63,693 nt of DNA from Rhodospirillales bacterium (GCA_028824295.1 JAPPED010000010.1:1-63693), one strand, 5' to 3'; counted from the first letter of the stretch, positions 1 through 9,894 are shown. Made by a program: numbers and translations. Notes: generated by a model not told the origin, from the letters alone.

Positions 1-1115
1 TCGACGCCACCATCGCAGAATTTCTGGAACGTCCGCTTCCGCCTGCCGCCCGGCATGCCTGGCTGCTGCTCCTGATCGGGGCCGCCCAGCTGCTGTTTCT
101 TCGGGTTCCTGCCTACGCTGCGGTATCCACCTCGATGGAGCTGTTGATCCGCGGGCCGGGCCGGTCGTGGCGCGGACTCGTCAACGCCGTCCTGCGCGGC
201 ATCGCCGACCGCGGCGCGACGATCTGCCAGGACCAGGATGCCGGGCGTCTGAACACTCCGGACTGGCTGTGGCAGTCGTGGCTGCGCGCCTACGGGCCGG
301 CGACGACTGCCCAAATCGCCGATGCGCACCTGCGGGAACCCGTCCTCGATGTGTGCGCGAAGACGGACCCGGAAGCCTGGGCTGCGAAGCTCGATGGAAC
401 CGTGGTGCTGGACGGCGGCATCCGGGTGAAGGCGTCCGGTGATGTCGCCGCACTGGCCGGGTTCCGTGAGGGCGCGTGGTGGGTGCAGGACGCGGCAGCG
501 CAGCTTCCCGTCCGCCTGCTGGGGGACATCGACGGGCGGCACGTTGCCGATCTGTGTGCTGCGCCGGGCGGCAAGACCCTGCAGATGGCCGCGCGTGGGG
601 CCCGGGTGACCGCGGTGGACGTCTCCGAATCGAGGATGCGGCGCCTGGCGGCCAACCTCGCTCGCACCCGGCTGGCAGCTGAAGCGGTGGTCGCGGACGC
701 GACCGGCTGGGAGAGCGGACGTAGTTTCGACGCGGTGCTCGTCGACGCACCGTGTACAGCCACCGGCACGATCCGTCGCCGGCCGGACATTCTCTGGCAA
801 CGCACGGCCGGCGACTTCCGGGCCCTCAATCCGTTGCAGGACAGGTTGCTCGACCGTGCCCTCCAGCTGGTTCGTCCGGGCGGGCTGGTGGTCTATACCG
901 TGTGCTCGCTGGAACGCGAGGAGGGCGAAAACCGCGTGCAGGGCCTCCTTAGCCGCAACCAGGCTGCTGAGCAGGTGGCGGTCGATGCCGCGACCGAAGG
1001 TCTTCCGGACACGTTCGTGACAGACGACGGGTACCTGCGGACGCTGCCCTGCCACCTGGCAGACGTTGGAGGCGTGGACGGGTTCTTCGCCGCTCGCATT
1101 CGCCGCCGAGAATGA
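1..1115 (+). CDS. rsmB: 16S rRNA (cytosine-C5)-methyltransferase RsmB, 5' end outside window
   Basis: RsmB methylates a cytosine of 16S rRNA using S-adenosylmethionine. The reading frame is open from base 3, and the first ATG (135) lies inside the NusB-like N-terminal domain ([15 protein letters not shown] is typical of it), so the true start is upstream of the window. The methyltransferase domain follows: SAM motif [10 protein letters not shown] near nt 550-578, a [16 protein letters not shown] motif near nt 740-787 with the release cysteine, and the catalytic-cysteine motif [12 protein letters not shown] near nt 895-930. About 370 residues are visible. Its TGA overlaps an ATG at 1112 (ATGA) in the rph frame, so the two genes may be coupled. 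The family call is firm; the exact target base is inferred from the family. Confidence 0.93.
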   Translation, partial: DATIAEFLERPLPPAARHAWLLLLIGAAQLLFLRVPAYAAVSTSMELLIRGPGRSWRGLVNAVLRGIADRGATICQDQDAGRLNTPDWLWQSWLRAYGPATTAQIADAHLREPVLDVCAKTDPEAWAAKLDGTVVLDGGIRVKASGDVAALAGFREGAWWVQDAAAQLPVRLLGDIDGRHVADLCAAPGGKTLQMAARGARVTAVDVSESRMRRLAANLARTRLAAEAVVADATGWESGRSFDAVLVDAPCTATGTIRRRPDILWQRTAGDFRALNPLQDRLLDRALQLVRPGGLVVYTVCSLEREEGENRVQGLLSRNQAAEQVAVDAATEGLPDTFVTDDGYLRTLPCHLADVGGVDGFFAARIRRRE

Positions 1116-1192
1116 TGGACCCGGCAGAATCCGCTCCTAATTCGAGTACGATTGCGATCTGGTCGGCCACGAGCGCGTTCTGCGAGGTGCCC

Positions 1193-1927
1193 TTGTCCAC
1201 TTGTCCGGTTTCCCGTCCCTCGGGTCGCGCTGCCGACGCCTTGCGTCCGATCGTGCTGGAGCCCGGTGTGTCCAAGTACGCGGAAGGTTCCTGCCTGGCG
1301 AAATTCGGGGATACGCACGTCCTGTGCACCGCGTCGGTGGAGGAGCGGGTGCCGCCGTGGCTGCGGGGTCTGAATCGGGGCTGGGTGACCGCCGAGTACG
1401 GCATGCTCCCGCGTTCCACGTTGACGCGCACCGACCGCGAGGCGGCACGGGGCAGGCAGACCGGCCGGACGCAGGAAATCCAGCGGTTGATCGGCAGGAG
1501 TCTTCGCGCCGTCGTCGACCTCACGGCTCTAGGGCCACGGCAGATCCGGATCGACTGCGATGTCGTGCAAGCCGACGGCGGCACCCGCACGGCTGCGGTG
1601 ACAGGGGGCTGGGTGGCGTTGCGCCAGGCGATCGCTGCCCTCGGGGATCGCCTGGAGGAAGGGGTGGCGCCGCTGACCGGCCAGGTCGCCGCCGTCAGCG
1701 CGGGCATCTGGAAGGATCGGGTGGTGCTCGATCTCGATTACGCAGAAGACCAGCACGCCGACGCGGATGCGAACTTCGTGTTCTCCGCCGACGGCGGCAT
1801 CGTCGAGGTTCAGGGAACTGCCGAGGAGGCGCCGTTCAGCATGGAGGCGTTCCAGACGATGCTCGAATTCGCGCGCGGGGGAGCGGAAGAACTGTTCGCG
1901 GCGCAACGCGCCGCACTTGGAACGTGA
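1193..1927 (+). CDS. rph: Ribonuclease PH
   Basis: RNase PH is a phosphate-dependent 3'-5' exoribonuclease that trims the 3' ends of tRNA precursors. Homologues begin at the equivalent of [12 protein letters not shown], which here starts at 1214. The frame is open back to ATG 1112, but the first 34 codons from there do not resemble the family. I chose TTG 1193 because GAGG (1184-1187) lies five bases upstream and the product (244 residues) fits the usual size of about 240. GTG 1187 and ATG 1112 (overlapping the rsmB stop) are alternatives. Family signatures include [18 protein letters not shown], the arginine-rich [20 protein letters not shown] segment and [15 protein letters not shown]. It overlaps rdgB by GTGA. 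Confidence 0.93.
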   Translation: MSTCPVSRPSGRAADALRPIVLEPGVSKYAEGSCLAKFGDTHVLCTASVEERVPPWLRGLNRGWVTAEYGMLPRSTLTRTDREAARGRQTGRTQEIQRLIGRSLRAVVDLTALGPRQIRIDCDVVQADGGTRTAAVTGGWVALRQAIAALGDRLEEGVAPLTGQVAAVSAGIWKDRVVLDLDYAEDQHADADANFVFSADGGIVEVQGTAEEAPFSMEAFQTMLEFARGGAEELFAAQRAALGT

Positions 1928-2535
1928 AGCCGGGGGCACCGCGCCGATGGTCGGGCGGGAGCCTCGTCGTCGCCACGGGAAATCCCGGCAAGGCGGTCGA
2001 GATCGCCGATCTGCTCGCTCCGTTCGAGGTGGACGTCCGCCGGCTCGGAGAGTTCACCGATGTGCTGCCCGATGAAACGGGCGCGACGTTCGTGGCGAAT
2101 GCGATCATCAAGGCCGAGGCGGCCGCCGCGGCCGCAGGCCTGCCCGCGCTCGCGGATGACAGCGGCCTCGCCGTGGCGGCGCTGGATGGCGCACCGGGAA
2201 TCCATTCGGCGCGGTGGGCCGAGGAGGCAGGCGGGTTTTCCGAGGCCATGGCACTGCTGGACGAGCGCCTCCGGGGGAACCCGGACCGCCGCGCGGCGTT
2301 CCACTGCGCCCTCGCCCTCGCTTGGCCGGACGGGGTGACCCGAACAGTCGAGGGAATCGTCGAGGGAGGGCTGGTCTTCCCGCCGCGCGGTGGCTTCGGC
2401 TTCGGTTACGATCCGATCTTTGTCCCTGCCGGCGACGACCGCACGTTCGGGGAAATGGATCCGGCCGAAAAGTCCGGGCGCAGTCACCGGTCAGACGCGT
2501 TTCGGAAGCTGGTCGTGGCGTGCTTTCAGACCTAG
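1924..2535 (+). CDS. rdgB: XTP/dITP diphosphatase (RdgB/HAM1)
   Basis: This house-cleaning pyrophosphatase hydrolyses XTP, ITP and dITP to monophosphates and so keeps deaminated purines out of nucleic acids. The protein has 203 residues, normal for the family. The N-terminal [13 protein letters not shown] motif, the [23 protein letters not shown] motif region and the C-terminal FGYDPIFVP and [10 protein letters not shown] elements are all present. The GTG start overlaps the rph stop (GTGA), and the 3' end overlaps hemW by 16 bases. The rph-rdgB-hemW order is typical of Alphaproteobacteria. Confidence 0.95.
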   Translation: MKPGAPRRWSGGSLVVATGNPGKAVEIADLLAPFEVDVRRLGEFTDVLPDETGATFVANAIIKAEAAAAAAGLPALADDSGLAVAALDGAPGIHSARWAEEAGGFSEAMALLDERLRGNPDRRAAFHCALALAWPDGVTRTVEGIVEGGLVFPPRGGFGFGYDPIFVPAGDDRTFGEMDPAEKSGRSHRSDAFRKLVVACFQT

Positions 2536-3686
2536 CCCGGCCCATCGCGCTCTACGTGCACTGGCCGTATTGTCGGTCGCGCTGTCCCTATTGCGACTTC
2601 AATGCGCATGTCCCGCGCAACCGGGTGGATGGCGACCGCTGGCTGCGGGCGTACGAGGCCGAGATCCGGCACAGTCGCCGCCTGAGCGGACCCGGGACGC
2701 TGGTGAGCGTGTTCTTCGGCGGCGGGACTCCGTCACTGATGCCCCCGGAGGTCACGCATGGGGTGCTGGCGGCCGCCTCGACCGCCTGGCCCTTGGCGGA
2801 AGCTGCCGAGATCACGCTCGAGGCCAATCCGAACTCCGTCGAGGTGGGACGGTTCGAGGCGTTCCGCGATGCTGGCGTGAACCGTGTCTCGATCGGTGTG
2901 CAGTCGTTGGACGACGACGCGCTGCAGCAGCTGGGCCGGGGCCACACGGCAGCCGAAGCCCGGCGTGCCGTGGAGACGGCCGGGACGACCTTTCCGCGGT
3001 TCTCGTTCGATCTAATTTACGGGCGTCCCGACCACGATCCTTCGTCCTGGCAGACGGAACTCGGCGACGCCATTACCCTGGCGGGCGAGCACCTTTCCTG
3101 TTACCAGCTGACCATCGAGCGGGGCACACCGTTTCATGCGCTGGCCGCGGCGGGTCGACTGCGCCTCCCGGAAGAACCGGTGCTTGCGGAGTTGTTCGAC
3201 GTTACCTCCGACACCTTGGCTGCGGCTGGACTGCCGCGCTACGAGGTGTCGAATCATGCCCGGCCAGGGGCCGAGTCCCGGCACAATCTCACGTACTGGC
3301 GCTACGGCGACTATGTCGGTGTCGGTCCGGGTGCGCACGGGCGGGTGCGGACCGGGTCCGGCGTAGGCGGATACGCCAGGATTCGCAAGCCGGAGGCCTG
3401 GTTGCGGGCCGTTGAAGCGTGCGGACACGGCACTGAAACTGCCGAATGCATCCCGGCTGCGACAGCAGGTCGTGAGATGCTGATGATGGGTCTGCGCATG
3501 GTTGAAGGGGTCAGCCGCGCTGCGTTCACCGAACGAACCGCACTGGCGCTTGATCAAGCGCTCCGGCCGGAGGCGCTTCGTCGGGCACGGGATGCCGGGC
3601 TGATGCACGCCGACCGAGACGGCGTCCGGGTCACGCCCGCCGGAATTCGGGTCCTGGATGCCTTAATCGGGGACGTCGTCGCCTGA
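2520..3686 (+). CDS. hemW: Radical SAM haem chaperone HemW
   Basis: HemW belongs to the HemN-like radical SAM enzymes but works as a haem chaperone. From GTG 2520 it has 388 residues, as usual for the family. The [4Fe-4S]/SAM motif CRSRCPYC lies at residues 18-25. It lacks the extra cysteine that follows this motif in true HemN coproporphyrinogen dehydrogenases, which separates the two groups. FFGGGTPSLM, RVSIGVQSLDD and the SFDLIYGRP strand complete the barrel, and a HemN C-terminal domain follows. The start is inside rdgB; the frame is open further upstream, but those codons are shadow translation of rdgB. Confidence 0.92.
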   Translation: MLSDLARPIALYVHWPYCRSRCPYCDFNAHVPRNRVDGDRWLRAYEAEIRHSRRLSGPGTLVSVFFGGGTPSLMPPEVTHGVLAAASTAWPLAEAAEITLEANPNSVEVGRFEAFRDAGVNRVSIGVQSLDDDALQQLGRGHTAAEARRAVETAGTTFPRFSFDLIYGRPDHDPSSWQTELGDAITLAGEHLSCYQLTIERGTPFHALAAAGRLRLPEEPVLAELFDVTSDTLAAAGLPRYEVSNHARPGAESRHNLTYWRYGDYVGVGPGAHGRVRTGSGVGGYARIRKPEAWLRAVEACGHGTETAECIPAATAGREMLMMGLRMVEGVSRAAFTERTALALDQALRPEALRRARDAGLMHADRDGVRVTPAGIRVLDALIGDVVA

Positions 3687-3688
3687 GC

Positions 3689-5047
3689 TCAGCCCTGCGG
3701 TGTCGGCGCAAACCGGGCCGGAGCGCGCTCCAGCAGCGAGTAACCGTCACGCCTGACCTCGTATACGTTGAGGCCGCGCTCCACCGCCCCGTCGGTCAGC
3801 AGCCGGAAGGCACCGAGCAGTCCCCGGAATCCCTGCGGTGTCTTCAGCCTGGCGATCCGGGTGTCGGGATCGATACCCGCCAGATTCGCAGCGACGGCCG
3901 ATGCGTCATACGCCAGGGCGGCGGTGCGCGACGGCGATGTCCCATAGATGCGCCGGAATCGTTCCGCGAATTGCCGGAAGGCTTCTTCGGACAGGTCCGC
4001 GAACTGCCCTCCCTCCAGGGCGGGCTCGCCCTGAAGGTCCGAGGTGCGCCAGCTCGAGAGGCCCAGGTAGCGAACTTGGTCCGGTGCGACGTCCCGGTAG
4101 GCCAGTTCGGCCGCGATGGCCCTGAGCACGTTCCCGCGGGCGGCAATCAGGATCGCATCACCGGGCCGGTTGGCCGAGCCGCTGACCGTATCGACGAACT
4201 GCTGCGCGACGTCGCTCGGTTCGCTGTCGTCGTTGTAGCGAATGAGACCGGATCGGTTCCGGGGTGGCACCGCCAGCTGGTAGGCCTCGGCCACGGCATC
4301 GCCGTACTCTGATTCGGGAACAATCAGGCCGACCCGCTGACCCGGTTCCTCGATCGCATGCCCGAGAATTCGGTGTACCTCTCCCCGCGGGTGCACGCCG
4401 AGCATCCATGCTTCGCGGTCAGCGACGGAAATGTCGTTGCTGAGCGCCAGGACCGGGATTCCACGATCCACCGCTTCCGGGACCACCGCCCCGGTGGTCC
4501 ATGCAAAGAGGGGGCCGACGACGAGGCTCGCTCCTTCGGCAGCCAGTTCGAGAAAAGCTGTGCGCGCGGTCTCTGCGTCACTCGCGGTATCCCTGGGGAG
4601 CAGCTCGACAAGCTCGGCGTCAACCTCGAACAGGGCCATTTCCACCGCTTGGAACAACTCGCGTCCGGTTGCCGCGTAGGCACCGGACAGCGGGAGCAGT
4701 ACCCCGACCCGCAACACTGCGTCCCGAGCGATCGGACCGGGGGCGACATCCTGTGGCGGCGCTCCCGCTCCTGTGGAGGTCGTTGAAGAATCCTCGTCAG
4801 CAGGTGGTATGGCCGCCACTTGGATGGCATCGGGTGCCGGGGCCTCCGACTCGTGAGCGCTCGCCATTGGCTCTTCCTGCGCGCCACTGCCCTCCTCGAC
4901 GTCAGCCGGTTCCGGGAGTTCCTGAACGGCCGAGCTCACCCCCGGTTCGACCGGCGCGGGCTCGCCGTCCGATGAAGGCCCGCACGCGCCCACGCAGCCG
5001 GCAAGAATCAACATGGATGCTACGACGGGTCCGGAGCGTCGATGCAC
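3689..5047 (-). CDS. LpoA-like penicillin-binding protein activator (periplasmic-binding fold lipoprotein)
   Basis: This is a predicted outer-membrane or periplasmic lipoprotein with a LivJ/LpoA-type Leu/Ile/Val-binding fold. In Alphaproteobacteria such proteins are annotated as penicillin-binding protein activators that stimulate peptidoglycan synthases. I chose GTG 5047 because it gives a compact lipoprotein signal: basic HRRSG, hydrophobic PVVASMLILAG, then the lipobox cysteine at residue 18. ATG 5143 and longer starts leave the signal buried. A Pro/Glu/Ala-rich linker (about residues 25-110) precedes the binding domain, which starts at LRVGVLLPLSGAYAATG. It converges on hemW with two bases between the stops. 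The relatives usually next to it, rsmI and yraN, are absent. Confidence 0.8.
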   Translation of the reverse strand: MHRRSGPVVASMLILAGCVGACGPSSDGEPAPVEPGVSSAVQELPEPADVEEGSGAQEEPMASAHESEAPAPDAIQVAAIPPADEDSSTTSTGAGAPPQDVAPGPIARDAVLRVGVLLPLSGAYAATGRELFQAVEMALFEVDAELVELLPRDTASDAETARTAFLELAAEGASLVVGPLFAWTTGAVVPEAVDRGIPVLALSNDISVADREAWMLGVHPRGEVHRILGHAIEEPGQRVGLIVPESEYGDAVAEAYQLAVPPRNRSGLIRYNDDSEPSDVAQQFVDTVSGSANRPGDAILIAARGNVLRAIAAELAYRDVAPDQVRYLGLSSWRTSDLQGEPALEGGQFADLSEEAFRQFAERFRRIYGTSPSRTAALAYDASAVAANLAGIDPDTRIARLKTPQGFRGLLGAFRLLTDGAVERGLNVYEVRRDGYSLLERAPARFAPTPQG

Positions 5048-5175
5048 AAAGCCCTGAATCCCGTCGGCCGGGAGCTGCCGGAGGCATGCGCGAACTAGGC
5101 TGACCAGCCGCGGCCATCCCCCACGGTCCGCAGGCGCACGCATGGCGTGGATCGACCCGTCTGGAGAACGATTGC

Positions 5176-5190
5176 CTTGCACGCTGCAAG
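5176..5190. promoter_or_regulatory. 15-bp dyad in the divergent LpoA-like/BON promoter region
   Basis: The sequence reads CTTGCA-CGC-TGCAAG, a perfect 6-bp inverted repeat with a 3-bp centre, directly followed by TATATC. It lies between two divergently oriented lipoprotein genes (starts at 5047 on minus and 5287 on plus), so a shared repressor or activator site is plausible. No regulator is known for it here. Confidence 0.35.
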
Positions 5191-5286
5191 TATATCGCCC
5201 GAGGGATTCGTTCGGAGCTTTCCGCAGGCTCCAGAGCAGGCTATTTCTATGGGGACGTTCGCCTATTGCGTTGGAACCGAAACCCC

Positions 5287-5919
5287 ATGCAACCTGCACT
5301 TCTCACATTTCGTGGTCGCATCCTCTATCTCGCTCTCGGCATGGTGTGCCTGGCCTTGCTGCCAGGGTGCGCCGGCCTCGTCGTGGGCGGGGGCGGAATC
5401 GGCGGGATGGCGGCAGCCCAGGAACGTCCGCTCGAGCGCGGCGCAATAGATCTTGCGATCAAATCTGAATTGCTAAGCACGTACTTTCAAACCCAGTTCG
5501 ACGAGCTCTTCAGCAGAGTCAACGTGCTGGTGGTGGAGGGCCGCGTCCTGCTCACCGGAACAGTGGAAACTAGAGATCTTCGGACCACCGCGGTGGAACT
5601 AGCACAGCAGACCGAAGGGGTCGCCGAAGTTCTGAACGAGATCCAATTGGGCCCGGCGTATCCGATCACCACGCGAATGAACGACACGTGGATCTCCACC
5701 GAGATCCGTGCCCGTCTGGTGGCGGCGCTGGGCTCCGGACAGATCGATTTCTGGACGACCACGCACGACGCGGTGGTGTACCTTGTCGGCATCGCCGAGA
5801 ACCAGGCTGAGATCCAGCAGGTCACCGATGTCGCTCGCAACGTGAAGGGCGTCGAGAAGGTCGTCAGTTACATCATTCTGCGCGACGATCCGCGCCGCCT
5901 GCCTGATCCCGCCGAGTAG
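5287..5919 (+). CDS. BON-domain lipoprotein (OsmY-like)
   Basis: A predicted envelope lipoprotein of 210 residues. The signal is short and hydrophobic (LALGMVCLALLPGC, lipobox LLPGC with Cys about 28), which supports ATG 5287 over the longer frame from 5266. Two BON domains follow, at roughly residues 55-120 and 130-200. Each carries the conserved glycine pattern (VVEGRVLLTGTVETRD; DAVVYLVGIAENQAE) and a VxxV element. BON domains are thought to bind phospholipid membranes and help envelope integrity. It lies 37 bases upstream of gshB, as in many Alphaproteobacteria. No lipid partner can be named from the sequence. Confidence 0.88.
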   Translation: MQPALLTFRGRILYLALGMVCLALLPGCAGLVVGGGGIGGMAAAQERPLERGAIDLAIKSELLSTYFQTQFDELFSRVNVLVVEGRVLLTGTVETRDLRTTAVELAQQTEGVAEVLNEIQLGPAYPITTRMNDTWISTEIRARLVAALGSGQIDFWTTTHDAVVYLVGIAENQAEIQQVTDVARNVKGVEKVVSYIILRDDPRRLPDPAE

Positions 5920-5956
5920 GTCTGCTCGCCGCCGCATCGGTCCGGCCGGAACGTTC

Positions 5957-6913
5957 ATGCCCATTCGTGTGGCCATCCAGATGGATCCGATCGGATCCAT
6001 CCATCTGCCATCGGACAGTACGTTCGTGCTGGCGCTGGAGGCGATGGCGCGTGGGCACGAGCTGTTCACCTACCAGCCCGACACCCTGACTTGGCGACCG
6101 GGCCGCCTGTTGGCCACGGGACGGCGGGTGAAGGCGCTTCGCCGCGAACCGGGCAATCACGTCGACGAAGGGGAGCTGGAGGCTGTCGATCTGGCCGACT
6201 TCGACGTCGTGCTGATTCGTCAGGACCCGCCGTTCGACATGGGGTACGTGACGACGACTCACCTCCTCGAGCTCTTGCCAGCCAGCACGCTCGTGGTGAA
6301 CGACCCGCAGGGCATTCGCGATTCGCCCGAAAAGGTCCTCGTGCTCCGTTTCGCCGAGTGGATGCCGCCCACGCTGGTAGCCAGCCGTCCGAAAGATGTC
6401 GTCGCGTTCCAAGCGGAATTCGGGCGGTCGGTCGTCAAGCCCCTGTACGGTCACGGCGGAAACGGGGTGTTCCTCCTGTCGGAAGGCGATCCGAACCTGG
6501 AGCCGGTGCTGGGTCTCCTCGGGGAGTCCGAGCCTGTCATCGTGCAGCAGTACGTGCCGAGCGTCACCGAGGAGGGCGACCGCCGAATCATCCTGGTGGA
6601 AGGCGAGCCTGTCGGCGCAATCGACCGAATTCCGAAACCTGGAGACATCCGGTCCAACCTGGTGGCCGGCGGCTCGGCGCGACCGGCAGTGCTCGGTGAC
6701 CGGGATCGCGAAATCTGCAGCGCAATCGGACCGGAGTTGCGGCGCCGGGGCCTGCTGCTGGCCGGAATCGATGTGATCGGGGGACGAATCACGGAGATCA
6801 ACGTGACGTCACCCACCGGGATTCCGGCCATCGAGCGGTTTGACGGGATCAGCGTCGGAGCCCGTTTTTGGGACGCGGTTTCGGTCCGAAGGGCGGCACA
6901 GAGCGCGGGTTGA
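5957..6913 (+). CDS. gshB: Glutathione synthetase
   Basis: GshB joins gamma-glutamylcysteine and glycine using ATP to make glutathione, in the cytoplasm. The 318-residue product is full length. It has the prokaryotic GSH synthase N-terminal domain (VAIQMDPIGSIHLPSDSTF) and an ATP-grasp domain (VVKPLYGHGGNGVFLL loop; RRIILVEGEPVGAIDRIP; INVTSPTGI metal-site segment near the C-terminus). The start follows a weak GGAAC. It is probably cotranscribed with the BON gene just upstream. Confidence 0.95.
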   Translation: MPIRVAIQMDPIGSIHLPSDSTFVLALEAMARGHELFTYQPDTLTWRPGRLLATGRRVKALRREPGNHVDEGELEAVDLADFDVVLIRQDPPFDMGYVTTTHLLELLPASTLVVNDPQGIRDSPEKVLVLRFAEWMPPTLVASRPKDVVAFQAEFGRSVVKPLYGHGGNGVFLLSEGDPNLEPVLGLLGESEPVIVQQYVPSVTEEGDRRIILVEGEPVGAIDRIPKPGDIRSNLVAGGSARPAVLGDRDREICSAIGPELRRRGLLLAGIDVIGGRITEINVTSPTGIPAIERFDGISVGARFWDAVSVRRAAQSAG

Positions 6914-7399
6914 GGCACGTGCCGATGGCTCGCGCATCGTCGTCATTGACGAATGCTGGTGACGTCCGGCGGGGCTTTGCTGCGTCGGCAGCACACGTTG
7001 GCGACCGGACCACGATCGATGAGCCGAGCGAGCGCGAGGCCGAGTGATCAGCGCACAACCGGACAGCTCACGGCCTGCGGATCAAGCTTCTCGCGCTGCT
7101 GTCGGTTTCGAGTGAGGGGACTTCACGTCGCCACCCGGAGCGCGGGGAATGGCCCGTCGGCGTGGAACCAGCCACTGTTCAAGGCGGCTACGGCGCCGAA
7201 AGCTGCCTCTGTTTCGGGTCCGCAATTCGTACTCGGTGGCAGGTGGTATGGCTGCTGCGGCGCCGGCCCTGACGTCCTTCAGGCGCGGCCGATGCAGATG
7301 CGCTGGTTGGAAGGCGTGCTGGGACTGCCCGAGCGGCTCCAGTTGCCGCCTAGACTAGCGGCCGAAACAGTCGCCGAGGACAGCGCCCTGACCGCCAAC
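6914..7399. other. Intergenic stretch without a recognisable gene
   Basis: Nearly 500 bases between gshB and the TPR protein. Short frames are open on both strands, but none has family motifs, a ribosome-binding site and coherent composition together. It presumably holds the promoter of the downstream gene, but I see no convincing -35/-10 pair. Confidence 0.4.
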
Positions 7400-7413
7400 G
7401 AAGGAGGCATGCC

Positions 7414-8925
7414 ATGACCATTGCCAATGACCGGTGCATCCGGATTTTCCTGTCGGTCGCTGGTCTCGTGGTGGGTTCGAGTGTGCTGAATCCGGCCATC
7501 CCCGTAGCGACAGCCACAGACAGCCTGTCCGCGAACCTGGGCAGCATCGATTTTCCGAACTCCGGTGCAGCTGAGGCGCAACCGGCCTTCCTCACTGGAA
7601 TGAAGGCGTTTCACAGCTTCGAGTTCGAGGATGCGCGCGAAGCCTTTCGCGAAGCACAGTCCATCGACCCGGATTTTGGCCTGGCCTACTGGGGCGAAGC
7701 GCTCAGCTACAACGCTCCGCTCTGGGCTGAGCAGGACGGAGACGCCGCCCGCGCAACGCTGGCCAGGTACGGGGCGACGCCGCAGCTGCGCTCGCAAGCC
7801 TTGCCGCCTGGTCGTGAGCGGGGGCTCATGGAAGCGGTGGAACGTCTCTACGGCGACGGCGACAAGCTCTCCAGGGACATCGCCTATTCCGAGGCGATGC
7901 AGCGTCTCCACGAGGACTTCCCCGACGATGATGAGATCGCCACGCTGTACGCGGTCTCGCTGCTTGGCACGGTTCGCCCCGGTGACCGAGGATTCGCCCG
8001 GCAAATGCGGGCAGGTGCCATCGCGCTGGAAGTGTTCGCGCGCAATCCCCGGCATCCGGGGGCGGCCCATTTCATCATTCACGCATTTGACGATCCGGAG
8101 CACGCCATCCTGGCGTTGCCCGCAGCGAGGGCCTACGCCGAGATCGCGCCGGACGCACCCCACGCGCTGCACATGCCGTCGCACATCTTCGTCCAGCTCG
8201 GGATGTGGGAAGGTGTTGTGGCCTCGAACGAGGCCTCCTACGAGGCGGCGCTTGACCACATCGAGCGCAAGGACATCGCGCGCGGCCGTTCTGAATTCCA
8301 CGCGCTGCGGTGGTACCACTACGGACAACTGCAACTGGGTAACGACGACAGGGCGCAATGGGCGCTCGACGAGGCACTTCGAACGTTGGCGCAGTTCCCG
8401 ACCGCAGGGGTGCGAAACGGCACGTTGAGCATCCTCGCCCGCCACACCCTGGAAAGGGAGAGCTGGTCAGAATTTGACCATGACATCGTGACCGACGCCG
8501 AACGAAACCACTCCGCTGTGCAACTGGCTGCCGGTCTGAGTGCGGCGCACACCGCCAACCTGGCAGCGGCGGAAACGGCGCTCGCCAACATCAGGGGTGC
8601 CTACGAGCGCCTCAAGCGCGATCCCTCGACAGCCTACCGCGCCAAAATCGTTGCGGTGGAAGCAAAGCAGCTGGAAGCCGCGATCGCGTGGACGCAAGGC
8701 GATACCGCCGCCGCCGAAGGGTTCCTCGTCGAAGCGACCGATCTCGAGGGCGAGCTGAACGCCCCGTTCGGTCCGCCGATCCCGATGAAGCCCACATTCG
8801 AGATGTACAGGGAGTTCCTGGTGGCGCAGGGCCGGATGGAAGCCGCAGCCGTGCAGTTCGGCAAGGCATTGGCGCGCACGCCGAACCGCACCCGGTCTGT
8901 TCAGGGGCTGGAGCGCACCCGGTAG
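7414..8925 (+). CDS. Exported tetratricopeptide-repeat protein
   Basis: A 503-residue protein with a signal-like N-terminus (IFLSVAGLVVGSSVLNPAIPVATA). It is helical and TPR-like throughout, for example AFHSFEFEDAREAFREAQ followed by DFGLAYWGEALSYNAPLW. The middle carries the signature of a conserved bacterial family of unknown function: HFIIHAFDDPEHA, then APHALHMPSHIFVQLGMW and VVASNEASYEAAL. The conserved histidines could suggest a site beyond scaffolding, but no reaction is known. The start is well supported by AAGGAGG about eight bases before ATG 7414. It is monocistronic: the next gene converges. Confidence 0.8.
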   Translation: MTIANDRCIRIFLSVAGLVVGSSVLNPAIPVATATDSLSANLGSIDFPNSGAAEAQPAFLTGMKAFHSFEFEDAREAFREAQSIDPDFGLAYWGEALSYNAPLWAEQDGDAARATLARYGATPQLRSQALPPGRERGLMEAVERLYGDGDKLSRDIAYSEAMQRLHEDFPDDDEIATLYAVSLLGTVRPGDRGFARQMRAGAIALEVFARNPRHPGAAHFIIHAFDDPEHAILALPAARAYAEIAPDAPHALHMPSHIFVQLGMWEGVVASNEASYEAALDHIERKDIARGRSEFHALRWYHYGQLQLGNDDRAQWALDEALRTLAQFPTAGVRNGTLSILARHTLERESWSEFDHDIVTDAERNHSAVQLAAGLSAAHTANLAAAETALANIRGAYERLKRDPSTAYRAKIVAVEAKQLEAAIAWTQGDTAAAEGFLVEATDLEGELNAPFGPPIPMKPTFEMYREFLVAQGRMEAAAVQFGKALARTPNRTRSVQGLERTR

Positions 8926-9139
8926 GCGGCGTCGGGTATCCCGTTGCCGGTGCGACGTGAGGGGAGCACGCACCCGGCATCATCTGCTTTGCCGGCGACC
9001 GCTCCGGCTACGGGGTTCGGTCCCCGCCCGCCTCGGCAGCGCCACGGGTGGGAGCGCGAGGACGGGGCCGGACCCTTCCTCGACATCGCCGCTGCCAAGA
9101 CGCCTGCAGGAGCTGAACCCCGCGATCAGTTCAGGGCGT

Positions 9140-9523
9140 TCATCCTCTCGGCGGCTTGATCATCCGGCCGAGCGGCTCGCCTCCGAACACGTGCACATGG
9201 AAGTGCGGCACCTCCTGGAAGGCGTGTTCGCCGTGGTTCGAAAGAAACCGGTAGCCGTCGGCCTCGACGCCTGCCTCGCGCGCGACCCGGCCGATCGTCC
9301 GGATCAGGGACTCGATTTCCGGCCCCGTTGCGCGCGCCGAAAAGTCGGCCATGGACACGTAACGTCCTTTCGGGATGACGAGGATGTGGACTCGCGTCTG
9401 CGGCTGGATGTCCCGAAACGCCAGCGTGTGTTTGTCCTCGAAGACCTTGTCGCAGGGGAGTTCCCCTCGAAGGATGCGGGCGAAGACATTGCTGTCGTCG
9501 TAGGGGTGCTCCGCCGAGCCCAT
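9140..9523 (-). CDS. HIT-family nucleotide-binding protein (HINT-like)
   Basis: A 127-residue histidine-triad protein, predicted to hydrolyse nucleoside phosphoramidates or AMP conjugates. The triad motif HFHVHVFGG is near the C-terminus, preceded by YDDSNVFARILRGELPCDKVFED and HILVIPKGRYVSM regions typical of HinT. ATG 9523 is supported by AGGAGGGGAAG just upstream; longer open frames extend into hisE and are not real. Start and hisE stop overlap (TGATG), so it is the last gene of the histidine operon, a common alphaproteobacterial arrangement. Confidence 0.93.
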   Translation of the reverse strand: MGSAEHPYDDSNVFARILRGELPCDKVFEDKHTLAFRDIQPQTRVHILVIPKGRYVSMADFSARATGPEIESLIRTIGRVAREAGVEADGYRFLSNHGEHAFQEVPHFHVHVFGGEPLGRMIKPPRG

Positions 9524-9894
9524 CAGCCTTCCCCTCCTGTTGTGGAGCGCTCCTCCTGACCGTGCTGGCCCGTCCGGCCATGGATCGATCCCTGCGCGCG
9601 CTCGGCGAGTTCGACCGCAACCGCGTCCGGCTCCACCCCGGCGGCCTGCCAAAGCACCAGCAGATGGTAGAGAAGGTCCGCACTTTCGTTCACGAGCGCG
9701 CTCGGGTCCCGGCGGACACCGGCGATTACCGTCTCCGTTGCTTCCTCGCCGACCTTCTGCGCCACCCGCTCCACGCCGCCGGCCAGCAGGCGGGCGGTAT
9801 ACGAGGACTGGGGGTCAGCCGTTCGGGCTCGTGCGCCGATGACCGTCCACAGGTCATTGAGAGCGGAAGCCAGTGTCGCGGGTTGGTCAGCCAT
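9523..9894 (-). CDS. hisE: Phosphoribosyl-ATP pyrophosphatase
   Basis: HisE removes pyrophosphate from phosphoribosyl-ATP, the second step of histidine synthesis. The 123-residue protein has the all-alpha MazG-like fold: [25 protein letters not shown] with the metal-binding EExxE pattern, then [15 protein letters not shown]. It stands alone rather than fused to HisI, as usual in Alphaproteobacteria. It overlaps hisI by eight bases and the HIT gene by one. The Gln/Gly/Glu-rich tail after residue 105 is not part of the core fold. Confidence 0.95.
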   Translation of the reverse strand: MADQPATLASALNDLWTVIGARARTADPQSSYTARLLAGGVERVAQKVGEEATETVIAGVRRDPSALVNESADLLYHLLVLWQAAGVEPDAVAVELAERAQGSIHGRTGQHGQEERSTTGGEG

